NCBI GenBank assembly: GCA_028281445.1 | Contig: JANQJW010000052.1 | Coordinates: 1-35,227 of the forward strand | DNA: 35,227 nt | From: Planctomycetota bacterium | GTDB taxonomy: Bacteria > Planctomycetota > PLA2 > JAEUHO01 | Reading direction: 5' to 3' | Shown here: positions 23,419 to 30,209 of the stretch, piece after piece | Layout: every line of letters begins with the position of its first letter | How positions within the stretch are numbered: the first letter of the stretch is position 1 | Made by a program: the position numbers and the translations under genes | The notes under the pieces: generated by a model | Seen by the model: only the letters and a program-made list of their open reading frames with translations | Databases searched by the model: none | What the model was told of the DNA's origin: nothing

Positions 23419-24938
23419 TTCGCACCTCCGCCTTGCGCCACGGCCGTCGCGAGGTCGACGATGACCTCCGGGAAGAAGAACAGCAGGAGCGTGCCGAGCG
23501 CCGTCACGGACAGCGCGAGCACGCACGGCCACGGCGCCTCCTTCCGGCCTGATTCCTCGCCCTCGGGCACGGGCTTGAAGAAGGCGCGGAAGACGATCGG
23601 CAGGAAGTACGCCGCATTCAGCATGGCGCTGACGAAGAGCACGCCGAGCACCCACGGGTAGGCGCCGTCCACGCTGCTCTCCACGAGCCACCACTTGCTG
23701 AGGATGCCGGCGGCCGGGGGCAGACCGATCATCGACAGCGCGCCGATGGAGAACGCCGTCATGGTGATCGGCATCCGGCGGCCGACGCCGTCGAGTTGGC
23801 TCACCTTCGTCTTGTGCAGTGCGACGTAGATGGCCCCGGCCGCGAAGAAGAGCGTGATCTTGGACCAGGCGTGCACGCCGATGTGGAGGATGCCGCCGGC
23901 ACTCACCTGGTAGTGCGTGACCTGGTCTTCGCCGGTCACGCCCACCAGCAGTCCCAGGCCCAGCAGGATGTAGGAGAGCTGGCTGATCGTGGAGTAGGCG
24001 AGCCGGCGCTTGAGGTTGTCCTGCGCCAATGCCACGAGCGATCCGCAGACGATCGTGAACGACGCCCCGGCGATCAGGAGGTGGTGCAGCGAGAGCTCCG
24101 CCAGGAGGTCGGTCCCGAAGACGTCCAGCACGATGCGGCTGACGCCGAAGACGCCCATCTTGACGACCGCCACCGCGTGGAGCAGCGCGCTCACGGGCGT
24201 CGGCGCGACCATGGCGGCGGGCAGCCACGAATGGACCGGCATGATGCCGCACTTCGCCATTCCAAGGATGAACATGACGAAGGTCAGGGCGATGAGGAAC
24301 GGCGATGCGTCGGACGCGTCCAGCGCCGCGGGCAGGTCGGCGAAGGTCATCGTGCCGGCCATGTTCCAGACGAGGAACAGCGCCGGCAGCATGAGGCCGA
24401 TCGAAGCACCGAGGAGATACGTGACATAGCGCCGCGCACCGGCCTTGGCTTCCGGTGTCTCGGCGTGGACGACGAGCGGGTAGGTGCAGATCGTGAGCAG
24501 CTCGTAGAACGCGAAGAGCGAGAAGAGGTTCGACGAGAACGCGCCGCCCATGCAGGCCGCGATTGCGATCGCGAAGCAGGCAAAGAAGCGCGTCTGCTTG
24601 TGCTCGTTGTGAGCACGCATGTACCCGACGGAGTAGAGCGTGTTGACGATCCACAGGCCCGAAGCAACCAGCGCGAAGAGGATGCCGAGGCCGTCGACGC
24701 GGAACCCGATCTCGAGGCCGGGCACGATGTCGATGAGCGTGCCGCCGACCTCCTCCCCTGCCTCGAACTGGCGGAACATCCAGGCGACGAGCACGAAGTT
24801 CACGACGGCTGTCGTGAGGCTCACGCCCTCGCGCACGTTGGGCGAGCGCCGGGCCAGCAGGATGCCCACGACGCCCAATAGGCAGACGCCGACGCTCAGC
24901 GCCGGTGCGTGCTGCATGAGGTCGATGAAGGCGATCAC
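23415..24938 (-). CDS. Mrp/NuoL-type antiporter subunit, second D-like copy
   Basis: 507 residues with about 14 helices. Ion-path residues are intact: Glu in SLFAFYELLTICTYP, Lys in LGMAKCGIMPVHSWLP, Lys in LLHAVAVVKMGVFG, Lys in AGILSKWWLV. The motif MPVHSWLPAAMVAPTPVSALLHAV is the best-conserved part of the whole superfamily and makes it look more like the MrpA N-terminal half or NuoL than like MrpD. Its start overlaps the stop of the preceding gene by ATGA. It could replace the missing N-terminal half of MrpA, whose C-terminal domains are coded separately at 27356-27976. Confidence 0.9.
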   Translation of the reverse strand: MIAFIDLMQHAPALSVGVCLLGVVGILLARRSPNVREGVSLTTAVVNFVLVAWMFRQFEAGEEVGGTLIDIVPGLEIGFRVDGLGILFALVASGLWIVNTLYSVGYMRAHNEHKQTRFFACFAIAIAACMGGAFSSNLFSLFAFYELLTICTYPLVVHAETPEAKAGARRYVTYLLGASIGLMLPALFLVWNMAGTMTFADLPAALDASDASPFLIALTFVMFILGMAKCGIMPVHSWLPAAMVAPTPVSALLHAVAVVKMGVFGVSRIVLDVFGTDLLAELSLHHLLIAGASFTIVCGSLVALAQDNLKRRLAYSTISQLSYILLGLGLLVGVTGEDQVTHYQVSAGGILHIGVHAWSKITLFFAAGAIYVALHKTKVSQLDGVGRRMPITMTAFSIGALSMIGLPPAAGILSKWWLVESSVDGAYPWVLGVLFVSAMLNAAYFLPIVFRAFFKPVPEGEESGRKEAPWPCVLALSVTALGTLLLFFFPEVIVDLATAVAQGGGAK

Positions 24939-26437
24939 GGCGCCCCCAATCCGAGAGACAGCGCCGCATCACGCGCGATGTCGACGGAGGTCGAGGTCAG
25001 GCCGAAGTAGAGGCACGCCGCAGCGAGCACGAGCGCAGGAATGCGCATGCTCCACGGGGCTTCCTCCTTCACGAGCGGCTCGGTGTCCTTGGGCGCGAAC
25101 CACACGAGCTGGACCAGGCGCCAGACGTACATGGCGGTGAAGAGCGAGCTCGCCATGAGGACGGGCACGATGGAGATCCGGCCCGCGTCCAGCGCACCGG
25201 CACCCAGATACCACTTGCTCAGGAAGCCCGCGGTCATGGGCACGCCGATCATCGACAGCCCGGCGACGGTCATGACGGCGCTGGTCCACGGCGCGGTGCG
25301 GCCCATGCCGGCCAGCGCGTCGACGCGCGAGACGCCGGTGCGGTAGACGAGCACGCCGGCGACGCAGAACAGCGCGCCCTTGGCGGCCGCGTGGTTCCAG
25401 AAGTGGATGACGCCGCCCGTGAGGCCGTCCTCGTTCAGCAACACCACGCCGAGCATGATGTAGCCGATCTGCCCCACGCTCGAGTAGGCCAGGAGCCGCT
25501 TGAGACACCGCTGCCGGATCGCGAGCAGCGGACCGACGAAGATCGCCGCGACGGCCAGGATCAGGATGCCGTCGCGAATGTGAGGCAGCGCGGAGATCAG
25601 GAAGTCCGCGCCGAAGACGCTGAACGAGATGCGGTAGAAGACGTAGGCCGACACCTTCGTTGCCGTCGCCGCGATGAAGAGGCTGGCGGCGGACGGCGCG
25701 CGGCTATACGCGCTCGGCTGCCAACCGTGGAGCGGGAAGAGCGCCATCTTGATCGCGAGGCCGACGGTGAAGAACGCGAACGACGTGCGCACCACGCTCG
25801 AGTCGTAGAGTTCCGGGTTGGCGGCGAACCGCTGCGCGATGTCCGCCATCTCGAGCGTGCCGATCTCCATGTAGAGATGGCCGATGCCGAGCAGGATGAA
25901 CGTCGCGCCGATGCTGCCGACGATCAGGTAGCTGTAGCCGGCGTAGAGCGCCTGGCGCGTGCGCCCCATGCCGATCAGCACGTAGGACGTGATCGAGGCG
26001 ATCTCGAGGAAAACGTAGAGGTTGAAGACGTCGCCAGTGATGGCCATGCCCATGTAGCCGGTTGCGCACAACAGAAACGTCGCGTAGTAGCCCGGCCGGG
26101 CTTTCTCGCTGATCTCGCTGCGGATGCTCTTGCGCATCCAGAGCGCCGTGATCAGACCGACGGCGGCAATCATCGTGAGCACGATGCCGTTGAGGCGGTC
26201 CACGACGTACTCGATGCCCGTCGGGGCCGCCCAGCGGCCCATCGCGTACTCGATCGTGGTGCCGATCGGGCTGCCGCAAAGGTCGAGCAGCATGGCGACC
26301 GCCCCGTAGACGGCGAAGCCGAGTGCGCCAACCACCATCCACCACGCGGCGCGCCGGTTGAAGCGTGACACCAGAGGGATCAGCAGCGCCACGAGGAGCG
26401 GCACCACGACCGCCAGGGCGGGAAGCTGGCCGGCCAT
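24935..26437 (-). CDS. mrpD: Mrp antiporter subunit D (first copy)
   Basis: 500 residues with about 14 helices. Glu in YVFLEIASITSYVLIG, Lys in GLAIKMALFPLHGWQP, Lys in AATATKVSAYVFYR and Lys in AGFLSKWYLG mark the ion path. ALFPLHGWQPSAYSRAPS fits MrpD/MbhH better than the other two copies. The gene follows the C subunit by 3 bp and overlaps the next antiporter gene by ATGA. In classical Mrp complexes MrpA and MrpD are the two ion-conducting subunits; here three such proteins are coded. Confidence 0.9.
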   Translation of the reverse strand: MAGQLPALAVVVPLLVALLIPLVSRFNRRAAWWMVVGALGFAVYGAVAMLLDLCGSPIGTTIEYAMGRWAAPTGIEYVVDRLNGIVLTMIAAVGLITALWMRKSIRSEISEKARPGYYATFLLCATGYMGMAITGDVFNLYVFLEIASITSYVLIGMGRTRQALYAGYSYLIVGSIGATFILLGIGHLYMEIGTLEMADIAQRFAANPELYDSSVVRTSFAFFTVGLAIKMALFPLHGWQPSAYSRAPSAASLFIAATATKVSAYVFYRISFSVFGADFLISALPHIRDGILILAVAAIFVGPLLAIRQRCLKRLLAYSSVGQIGYIMLGVVLLNEDGLTGGVIHFWNHAAAKGALFCVAGVLVYRTGVSRVDALAGMGRTAPWTSAVMTVAGLSMIGVPMTAGFLSKWYLGAGALDAGRISIVPVLMASSLFTAMYVWRLVQLVWFAPKDTEPLVKEEAPWSMRIPALVLAAACLYFGLTSTSVDIARDAALSLGLGAP

Positions 26438-26440
26438 CCG

Positions 26441-26875
26441 CTAGACGCCTCCCTCGGGCTCGGGTGCGTCGGCGCGCGGCAGCTCAGCCTCGGGTGCGCC
26501 CCGGTCGGCTTCGTCCAGCGCGAGGATCTCGCCCTCGTCGACGGTCTTGTAGGCCTCCTTGATGCGCACGACGAACGCGAGCGCAACGGCCGTGATGCTG
26601 ACGCCGACGACGATGGCCGTGAGCATGAGCACGTGCGGGAGCGGGTTCTCGTAGACCGCGTCTGGGCGCTCGTCCCAGTAGACGGGCACGGTGCCGCCGT
26701 CGACCTTGCCGATCGAGATGTAGAACAGAAAGACCGCGGTCTGGAGAAGGTTGAGACCGATGATCTTCTTGACGAGGTTGCCCTTGGCGAGAACGGCGAA
26801 GAGACCGATCACCATGAGCAGGATGTAGATGACGTAAGGCCAGTGGCTCCAGAGATGCTCGAAGAGGCTAGGCAT
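26441..26875 (-). CDS. mrpC: Mrp antiporter subunit C (NuoK-like)
   Basis: 144 residues, three helices (about 12-30, 38-55, 79-102) as in MrpC/NuoK. IIGLNLLQTAVFLFYISIG and the segment ENPLPHVLMLTAIVVGVSITAVALAFVVRI are typical of the family. The Asp/Glu-rich tail of about 35 residues is longer than usual. The ATG overlaps the end of subunit B by 8 bases. Confidence 0.92.
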   Translation of the reverse strand: MPSLFEHLWSHWPYVIYILLMVIGLFAVLAKGNLVKKIIGLNLLQTAVFLFYISIGKVDGGTVPVYWDERPDAVYENPLPHVLMLTAIVVGVSITAVALAFVVRIKEAYKTVDEGEILALDEADRGAPEAELPRADAPEPEGGV

Positions 26876-27359
26876 CGGCGCCCTCCCCGTCCGAGTCGCC
26901 GGAACCGTCTTCCGGTGCGTTGCGCTCCTCCGGCGGACGAGACATCTCGAAGTACAGCGTGACCATCGACGCGGTGACCGTGATCATCACGCCGAGCTCG
27001 ATGCCGATGAGAGCGAAGTGGTGCGCGTGTTGCTTTGCTGCGGCGGTGGCGTTGGCGCCTGCGAACGCTTCATACTCGAGATAGGCACCGCCCAGCAGGA
27101 TGCAGATGAAGCCGATCCCGGCGTAGAGCAGGCACCCCGTGGCCGTCAGCGGATCGACGATCGACTCGGGGGCGTCCTTGCGCGCGCGGGCCCAACCCGC
27201 GATCAAGACGAGCAGCACGAAGGAGGACGCGAAGATCACGCCGCCCTGGAAGCCGCCGCCCGGGCCGTCTTCGCCGTGCCCCAGCACGTAGAGCGCGTAG
27301 AGCTGGATGAACGGGATGGCCCGGCGGCCGACGTAGCTGACGATGAGACTCGGCGTCAT
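26868..27359 (-). CDS. mrpB: Mrp antiporter subunit B (MnhB domain)
   Basis: 163 residues from ATG 27359, which overlaps the upstream stop by ATGA; a longer frame from 27407 is not needed. FIQLYALYVLGHGEDGPGGGFQGGVIFASSFVL is the MnhB signature, with the Gly-rich loop that contacts the neighbouring subunits. Four helices are expected. The C-terminal 25 residues are acidic and probably cytoplasmic. Confidence 0.93.
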   Translation of the reverse strand: MTPSLIVSYVGRRAIPFIQLYALYVLGHGEDGPGGGFQGGVIFASSFVLLVLIAGWARARKDAPESIVDPLTATGCLLYAGIGFICILLGGAYLEYEAFAGANATAAAKQHAHHFALIGIELGVMITVTASMVTLYFEMSRPPEERNAPEDGSGDSDGEGADA

Positions 27360-27976
27360 GAGCGGCGCCTCCGTCCCTGGGGGTGGCGCAGCAGCAGCAG
27401 GACGCACAGCGCCGCCGTGAAGATCACGACCGTCTCCCCCATCGTGTCGTAGCCGCGGTAGTCACCGAGCACGGAGGTGACGATGTTGGTCGGCCCGACC
27501 TCGGTGTCGGACTCCTCGATGTAGTGCTGCGCCACCTCCGGATGCGCGTTCGCCGGGGACTTCGGGTCGCCCAGCTTGGGCATGTCCCGCGTGCCATAGA
27601 GCAGCACGGCCCCGAAGAGGAGGCACACGAGCAGCGCGGCGAACGTGGCCGCGCGCTCCGGGCGAATGCCGCGCGCCCTGCGCTGGATCTCGTGCTCTTG
27701 CATCGTGCGCAGCAGCAGGCGCGCCAGCGGCCCGTGCGTGCTGCCGTGCTCTTCGATGCCGATGCGCTTGAGCGCCGCGAGCATGAGCACGGTAGAGATG
27801 CCGGCCCCGACCGCGGCCTCGGTGAATGCAACGTCGAGCGCGTTCATCTGGCACCAGAGCAGCGCCATCATGAGGCTGTAGACGCCGAGGATCGCGGTCG
27901 CGGTCATCAGGTTGCGCACGCGCACCGCCGCGATGGCGAGGCCGACGAGCAGCGCGAGGGTGAGGAACCCGATCAC
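27356..27976 (-). CDS. MrpA C-terminal equivalent: fused MbhD-like (DUF4040) and MbhE-like subunit
   Basis: 206 residues from GTG 27976, which shares GTGA with the stop of subunit G. The first part (about 5-85) is the DUF4040/MbhD domain: LMTATAILGVYSLMMALLWCQMNALDVAFTEAAVGAGISTVLMLAALK, with the acidic residue in FTEAAVG that matters for transport. The second part (about 110-200), with a segment DTEVGPTNIVTSVLGDYRGYDTMGETVV, matches the MbhE-like domain. In typical MrpA both domains are the C-terminal end of a roughly 800-residue protein; here they stand alone, as in archaeal Mbh complexes. Confidence 0.88.
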   Translation of the reverse strand: MIGFLTLALLVGLAIAAVRVRNLMTATAILGVYSLMMALLWCQMNALDVAFTEAAVGAGISTVLMLAALKRIGIEEHGSTHGPLARLLLRTMQEHEIQRRARGIRPERAATFAALLVCLLFGAVLLYGTRDMPKLGDPKSPANAHPEVAQHYIEESDTEVGPTNIVTSVLGDYRGYDTMGETVVIFTAALCVLLLLRHPQGRRRRS

Positions 27977-28302
27977 TCGTCGGCCTCCTCGTCCTCGGAC
28001 TCCGGCTTCGTCCAGGGCTCCACCCCGCGCAGCCATGCGCCGCGCGCCAGCGCGTGGGTCGCCGTGGGGTTGAAGATGAAGATGAAGAAGATGATCAGGA
28101 CGATCTTGAGCGTCACGAGGCTGAAGCCGGATAGGATGGCGAGCGCGAGCAGCACCGCCCCTTGACCGAGCGTGTCGCCCTTGCCGCCGGCGTGCAGGCG
28201 TGAATAGAAGTCCGGGAACCGGATCACGCCCGCGGCGCTGGCGAGCATGATGATCGCGCCGAACGCAAGCATCCCGGTGCATACGATCTGGAGGACGGTC
28301 AT
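27973..28302 (-). CDS. mrpG: Mrp antiporter subunit G
   Basis: 109 residues with three helices. AAGVIRFPDFYSRLHAGGKGDTLGQGAVLLALAI is the MnhG/PhaG signature. ATG overlaps the stop of subunit F by ATGA and the end overlaps the next gene by GTGA. The tail is acidic. Confidence 0.94.
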   Translation of the reverse strand: MTVLQIVCTGMLAFGAIIMLASAAGVIRFPDFYSRLHAGGKGDTLGQGAVLLALAILSGFSLVTLKIVLIIFFIFIFNPTATHALARGAWLRGVEPWTKPESEDEEADE

Positions 28303-28592
28303 GCGTCGTCCTCCTCGTCAGCCGTCTTGGGCCGGCCGCGCGCCTCGAGGTACTTGAGGATCGCGATCGTCGCGATGAAGTTGATCAGGGCGTAGGCGAG
28401 CGCGATGTCGAGGAAGAAGCCCGGCCGCTCCGCCATGAACCCGACGAGCGCGAGCAGCACGATCGTCTTCGTACCGATCACGTTGACGGCCAGGATGCGA
28501 TCCATCAGCGTCGGACCGCTGATCACGCGCTTGAGCAGGACCAGCACGCCGATCAGGACGCTGATCGCGATGACGAGGTAGACCTCATGCAT
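28299..28592 (-). CDS. mrpF: Mrp antiporter subunit F
   Basis: 97 residues from ATG 28592, the start that gives the normal MrpF N-terminus (MHEVYLVIAISVLIGVLV); the frame is open 29 codons further but that extension is an Arg/Pro-rich shadow of subunit E. RVISGPTLMDRILAVNVIGTKTIVLLALVGF is characteristic. Three helices. The start overlaps the end of subunit E by 8 bases. Confidence 0.93.
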   Translation of the reverse strand: MHEVYLVIAISVLIGVLVLLKRVISGPTLMDRILAVNVIGTKTIVLLALVGFMAERPGFFLDIALAYALINFIATIAILKYLEARGRPKTADEEDDA

Positions 28593-29082
28593 CGGATGCG
28601 CCCTCGCCCTCGATGCTCTTGGCCTTGCGCTCCATGGCGCCCTTGAGCACGGCGTCCGCGGCCTCGCGAGAGATGGCATGAACGATGAACTCGTCGCCCT
28701 CGAGGTCGACGGTGACGGTACCCGGTGTCAACGTGATGCTGTTCGCCAGCGTGACCTTGCCGAAGTCGGTGTGGAGATCGGGCGTGAAACGGATCACGCA
28801 GGGGTCGACCTCGCGGAAGCCGAACACGCGCAGCAGCACGTCGATGTTGGCCAGGAACACCTGCCAGAGCAGCCACGGGACGTAGAGGAAGAGCCGAACG
28901 AGCGCGGTGAGGCCCTCGCCGACGTTGCGCCCACCGGTCATGAACTTGTGGGTCAGCGCGCTGACGAGCGTGACGCTGCAGAACCCGAAGGTCAGGTGCA
29001 CGACGTCGAGGTAGCCGGAGAGCCCGATCCAGAGCGCTGCCAGGACGATCCAGGTGACCAGGAAACTCACCGCTCTTGGCAC
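28585..29082 (-). CDS. mrpE: Mrp antiporter subunit E, first gene of the operon
   Basis: 165 residues, two or three N-terminal helices and a soluble C-terminal domain with NSITLTPGTVTVDLEGDEFIVHAI, the MnhE hallmark. The GTG at 29082 directly abuts GGGAGG (29083-29088), too close for good use; a second GTG at 29070 stands 12 bases from it, so the true start may be 29070. All genes from here to 21261 overlap or are a few bases apart and should be one transcript. A hypothetical gene lies 67 bp upstream on the same strand. Confidence 0.93.
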   Translation of the reverse strand: MPRAVSFLVTWIVLAALWIGLSGYLDVVHLTFGFCSVTLVSALTHKFMTGGRNVGEGLTALVRLFLYVPWLLWQVFLANIDVLLRVFGFREVDPCVIRFTPDLHTDFGKVTLANSITLTPGTVTVDLEGDEFIVHAISREAADAVLKGAMERKAKSIEGEGASDA

Positions 29083-29149
29083 CCTCCCAGCGCGAAGGTG
29101 CGAGACAGTACCGCGCCGGTCGGTAGGGGTCGAGCGAGTCCCGCGCGGA

Positions 29150-29548
29150 TCAGGTCTTGAGCGCGTCTTCCAAGTAGCGCCAGAGGACGCCGCGGGACCC
29201 GTCCCCGGCGGGATCCCCCAGCGGGCCGCCGTTGAGCGCGTACGCGTGGCCGACCCGGCCCTGATCCATCTCGGTGCGGGCGATGTCCAGGACGATCTCG
29301 CCCTCGAAGGGGGTGCCGGGTGCAGGCAGTTCGGCTCGGGTGTGCTCGTCGAGGAGCCACTGGAGCGCCCTGAGGTGCTTCGCCCCGGGCGCCTCCCCCT
29401 CGCGGACGGCGTAGGTCACGGCGCCGGCGTCGTCCGCGGTCTCGACGATCACGACGGACCGGACGGTGGCGCCGGGCGGGGGCCACAGCCAGCGGGGGAC
29501 GCCCCGCGGAGGCCGGTTATCGGGGCTCGGGCGGCGGGTGACGGGCAT
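29150..29548 (-). CDS. hypothetical protein
   Basis: 132 residues. The first 25 residues are rich in Pro and Arg; the remainder has normal composition, with VRSVVIVETADDAGAVTYAV and EGEIVLDIARTEMDQGRVGHAYALNGGPLGD looking like real strands and helices. An overlapping frame is extremely Arg-rich and less protein-like, so this frame is preferred. There is no signal peptide or membrane helix and no recognised family. It could be the first gene of the Mrp transcript, but this is uncertain. Confidence 0.55.
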   Translation of the reverse strand: MPVTRRPSPDNRPPRGVPRWLWPPPGATVRSVVIVETADDAGAVTYAVREGEAPGAKHLRALQWLLDEHTRAELPAPGTPFEGEIVLDIARTEMDQGRVGHAYALNGGPLGDPAGDGSRGVLWRYLEDALKT

Positions 29549-29656
29549 GGGCCCAGCCTATCCGCAAGGAGACGGCGGGGGCCAGCACGAGCCGTTCACG
29601 GCCGGATCAAGCGCGCCCGGGGGTCTGGTCGATACGGGACCCGGAGGGTAGCTCTC

Positions 29657-30052
29657 ATGGCTCGCCGTACACGTCATCCTGCTGTCTCGTTCGCCCTGTT
29701 CCTTGTCATCTGCGGCATGGGCTGGGTCGCCTACGAAAACCGCGACTTCTTCAAGGGCGAGCCGAAGGAGGAGCTGCTGACCAGCGAGGTCAAGGCGATG
29801 CTCCGCGAGACCATCTACGAGGTCTGGGAGAACGACGAGTGCTTCCTCGAGCTGCGCAGCAACCTGAACTGGCGCCCGAACGAGCACCGCTACCTGCTGG
29901 ACATCATCGTGGCCGACGGCTCCTCCTGCGAGGACGGCGCCAAGCAGCTCTGCTGGGACATCGCGCTCCTCATCCAGCGCGAGGCGGGCGTCACAGCCAC
30001 CGTCATCGCCTACGACCGCGCAGGCCGTGAGGTCGGAAGAAAAGTCCTCTAA
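29657..30052 (+). CDS. small membrane-anchored protein of unknown function
   Basis: 131 residues from ATG 29657 with GGAGGG at 29643-29648. One membrane helix, about 9-26 (AVSFALFLVICGMGWVAY), is followed by an outer domain of about 100 residues with four Cys or fewer (Cys in NDECFLEL, SSCEDG, QLCWDIA) and alternating helix and strand. No named family is recognised. The frame is open upstream to 29054 but the extension is an antisense shadow. Confidence 0.72.
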   Translation: MARRTRHPAVSFALFLVICGMGWVAYENRDFFKGEPKEELLTSEVKAMLRETIYEVWENDECFLELRSNLNWRPNEHRYLLDIIVADGSSCEDGAKQLCWDIALLIQREAGVTATVIAYDRAGREVGRKVL

Positions 30053-30056
30053 GACT

Positions 30057-30204
30057 CTCCGCAGAGACGCAGAGGCTCGGAGCGCCGCCCACAAGCGGCC
30101 CGCGGCCTTCCCTGACCCTCACCAAGAATCGCAAGCGCTAATCGCTTGAAGCTGGTGGCTCGGCGTCAACGGTGATCGCTCTGCGCCTCTGTGCCTCTGC
30201 GGAG
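30057..30204. repeat. 148-bp spacer bounded by an imperfect inverted repeat, with an internal hairpin
   Basis: The arms are 30057-30075 (CTCCGCAGAGACGCAGAGG) and 30186-30204, matching as inverted repeats at 17 of 19 bases. Inside, 30132-30137 pairs with 30143-30148 (CAAGCG/CGCTTG, 5-base loop). It fills the whole gap between two convergent genes. The arm sequence resembles the 'CTCTGCGTCTCTGCGGAG' type intergenic repeat that I recall from many environmental bacterial genomes; that is recollection, not a search result. Confidence 0.6.
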
Positions 30205-30209
30205 AACGT

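Noticed and set aside
21261..29082. Complex I or membrane-bound hydrogenase operon
   Set aside because: The gene order matches the Mbh membrane arm, but there is no large or small hydrogenase subunit, NuoB/C/D/H/I homologue or iron-sulfur protein among the genes.
29054..29656. N-terminal extension of the 29657 gene
   Set aside because: The extension is antisense to the hypothetical gene at 29150-29548, and a ribosome site precedes ATG 29657.
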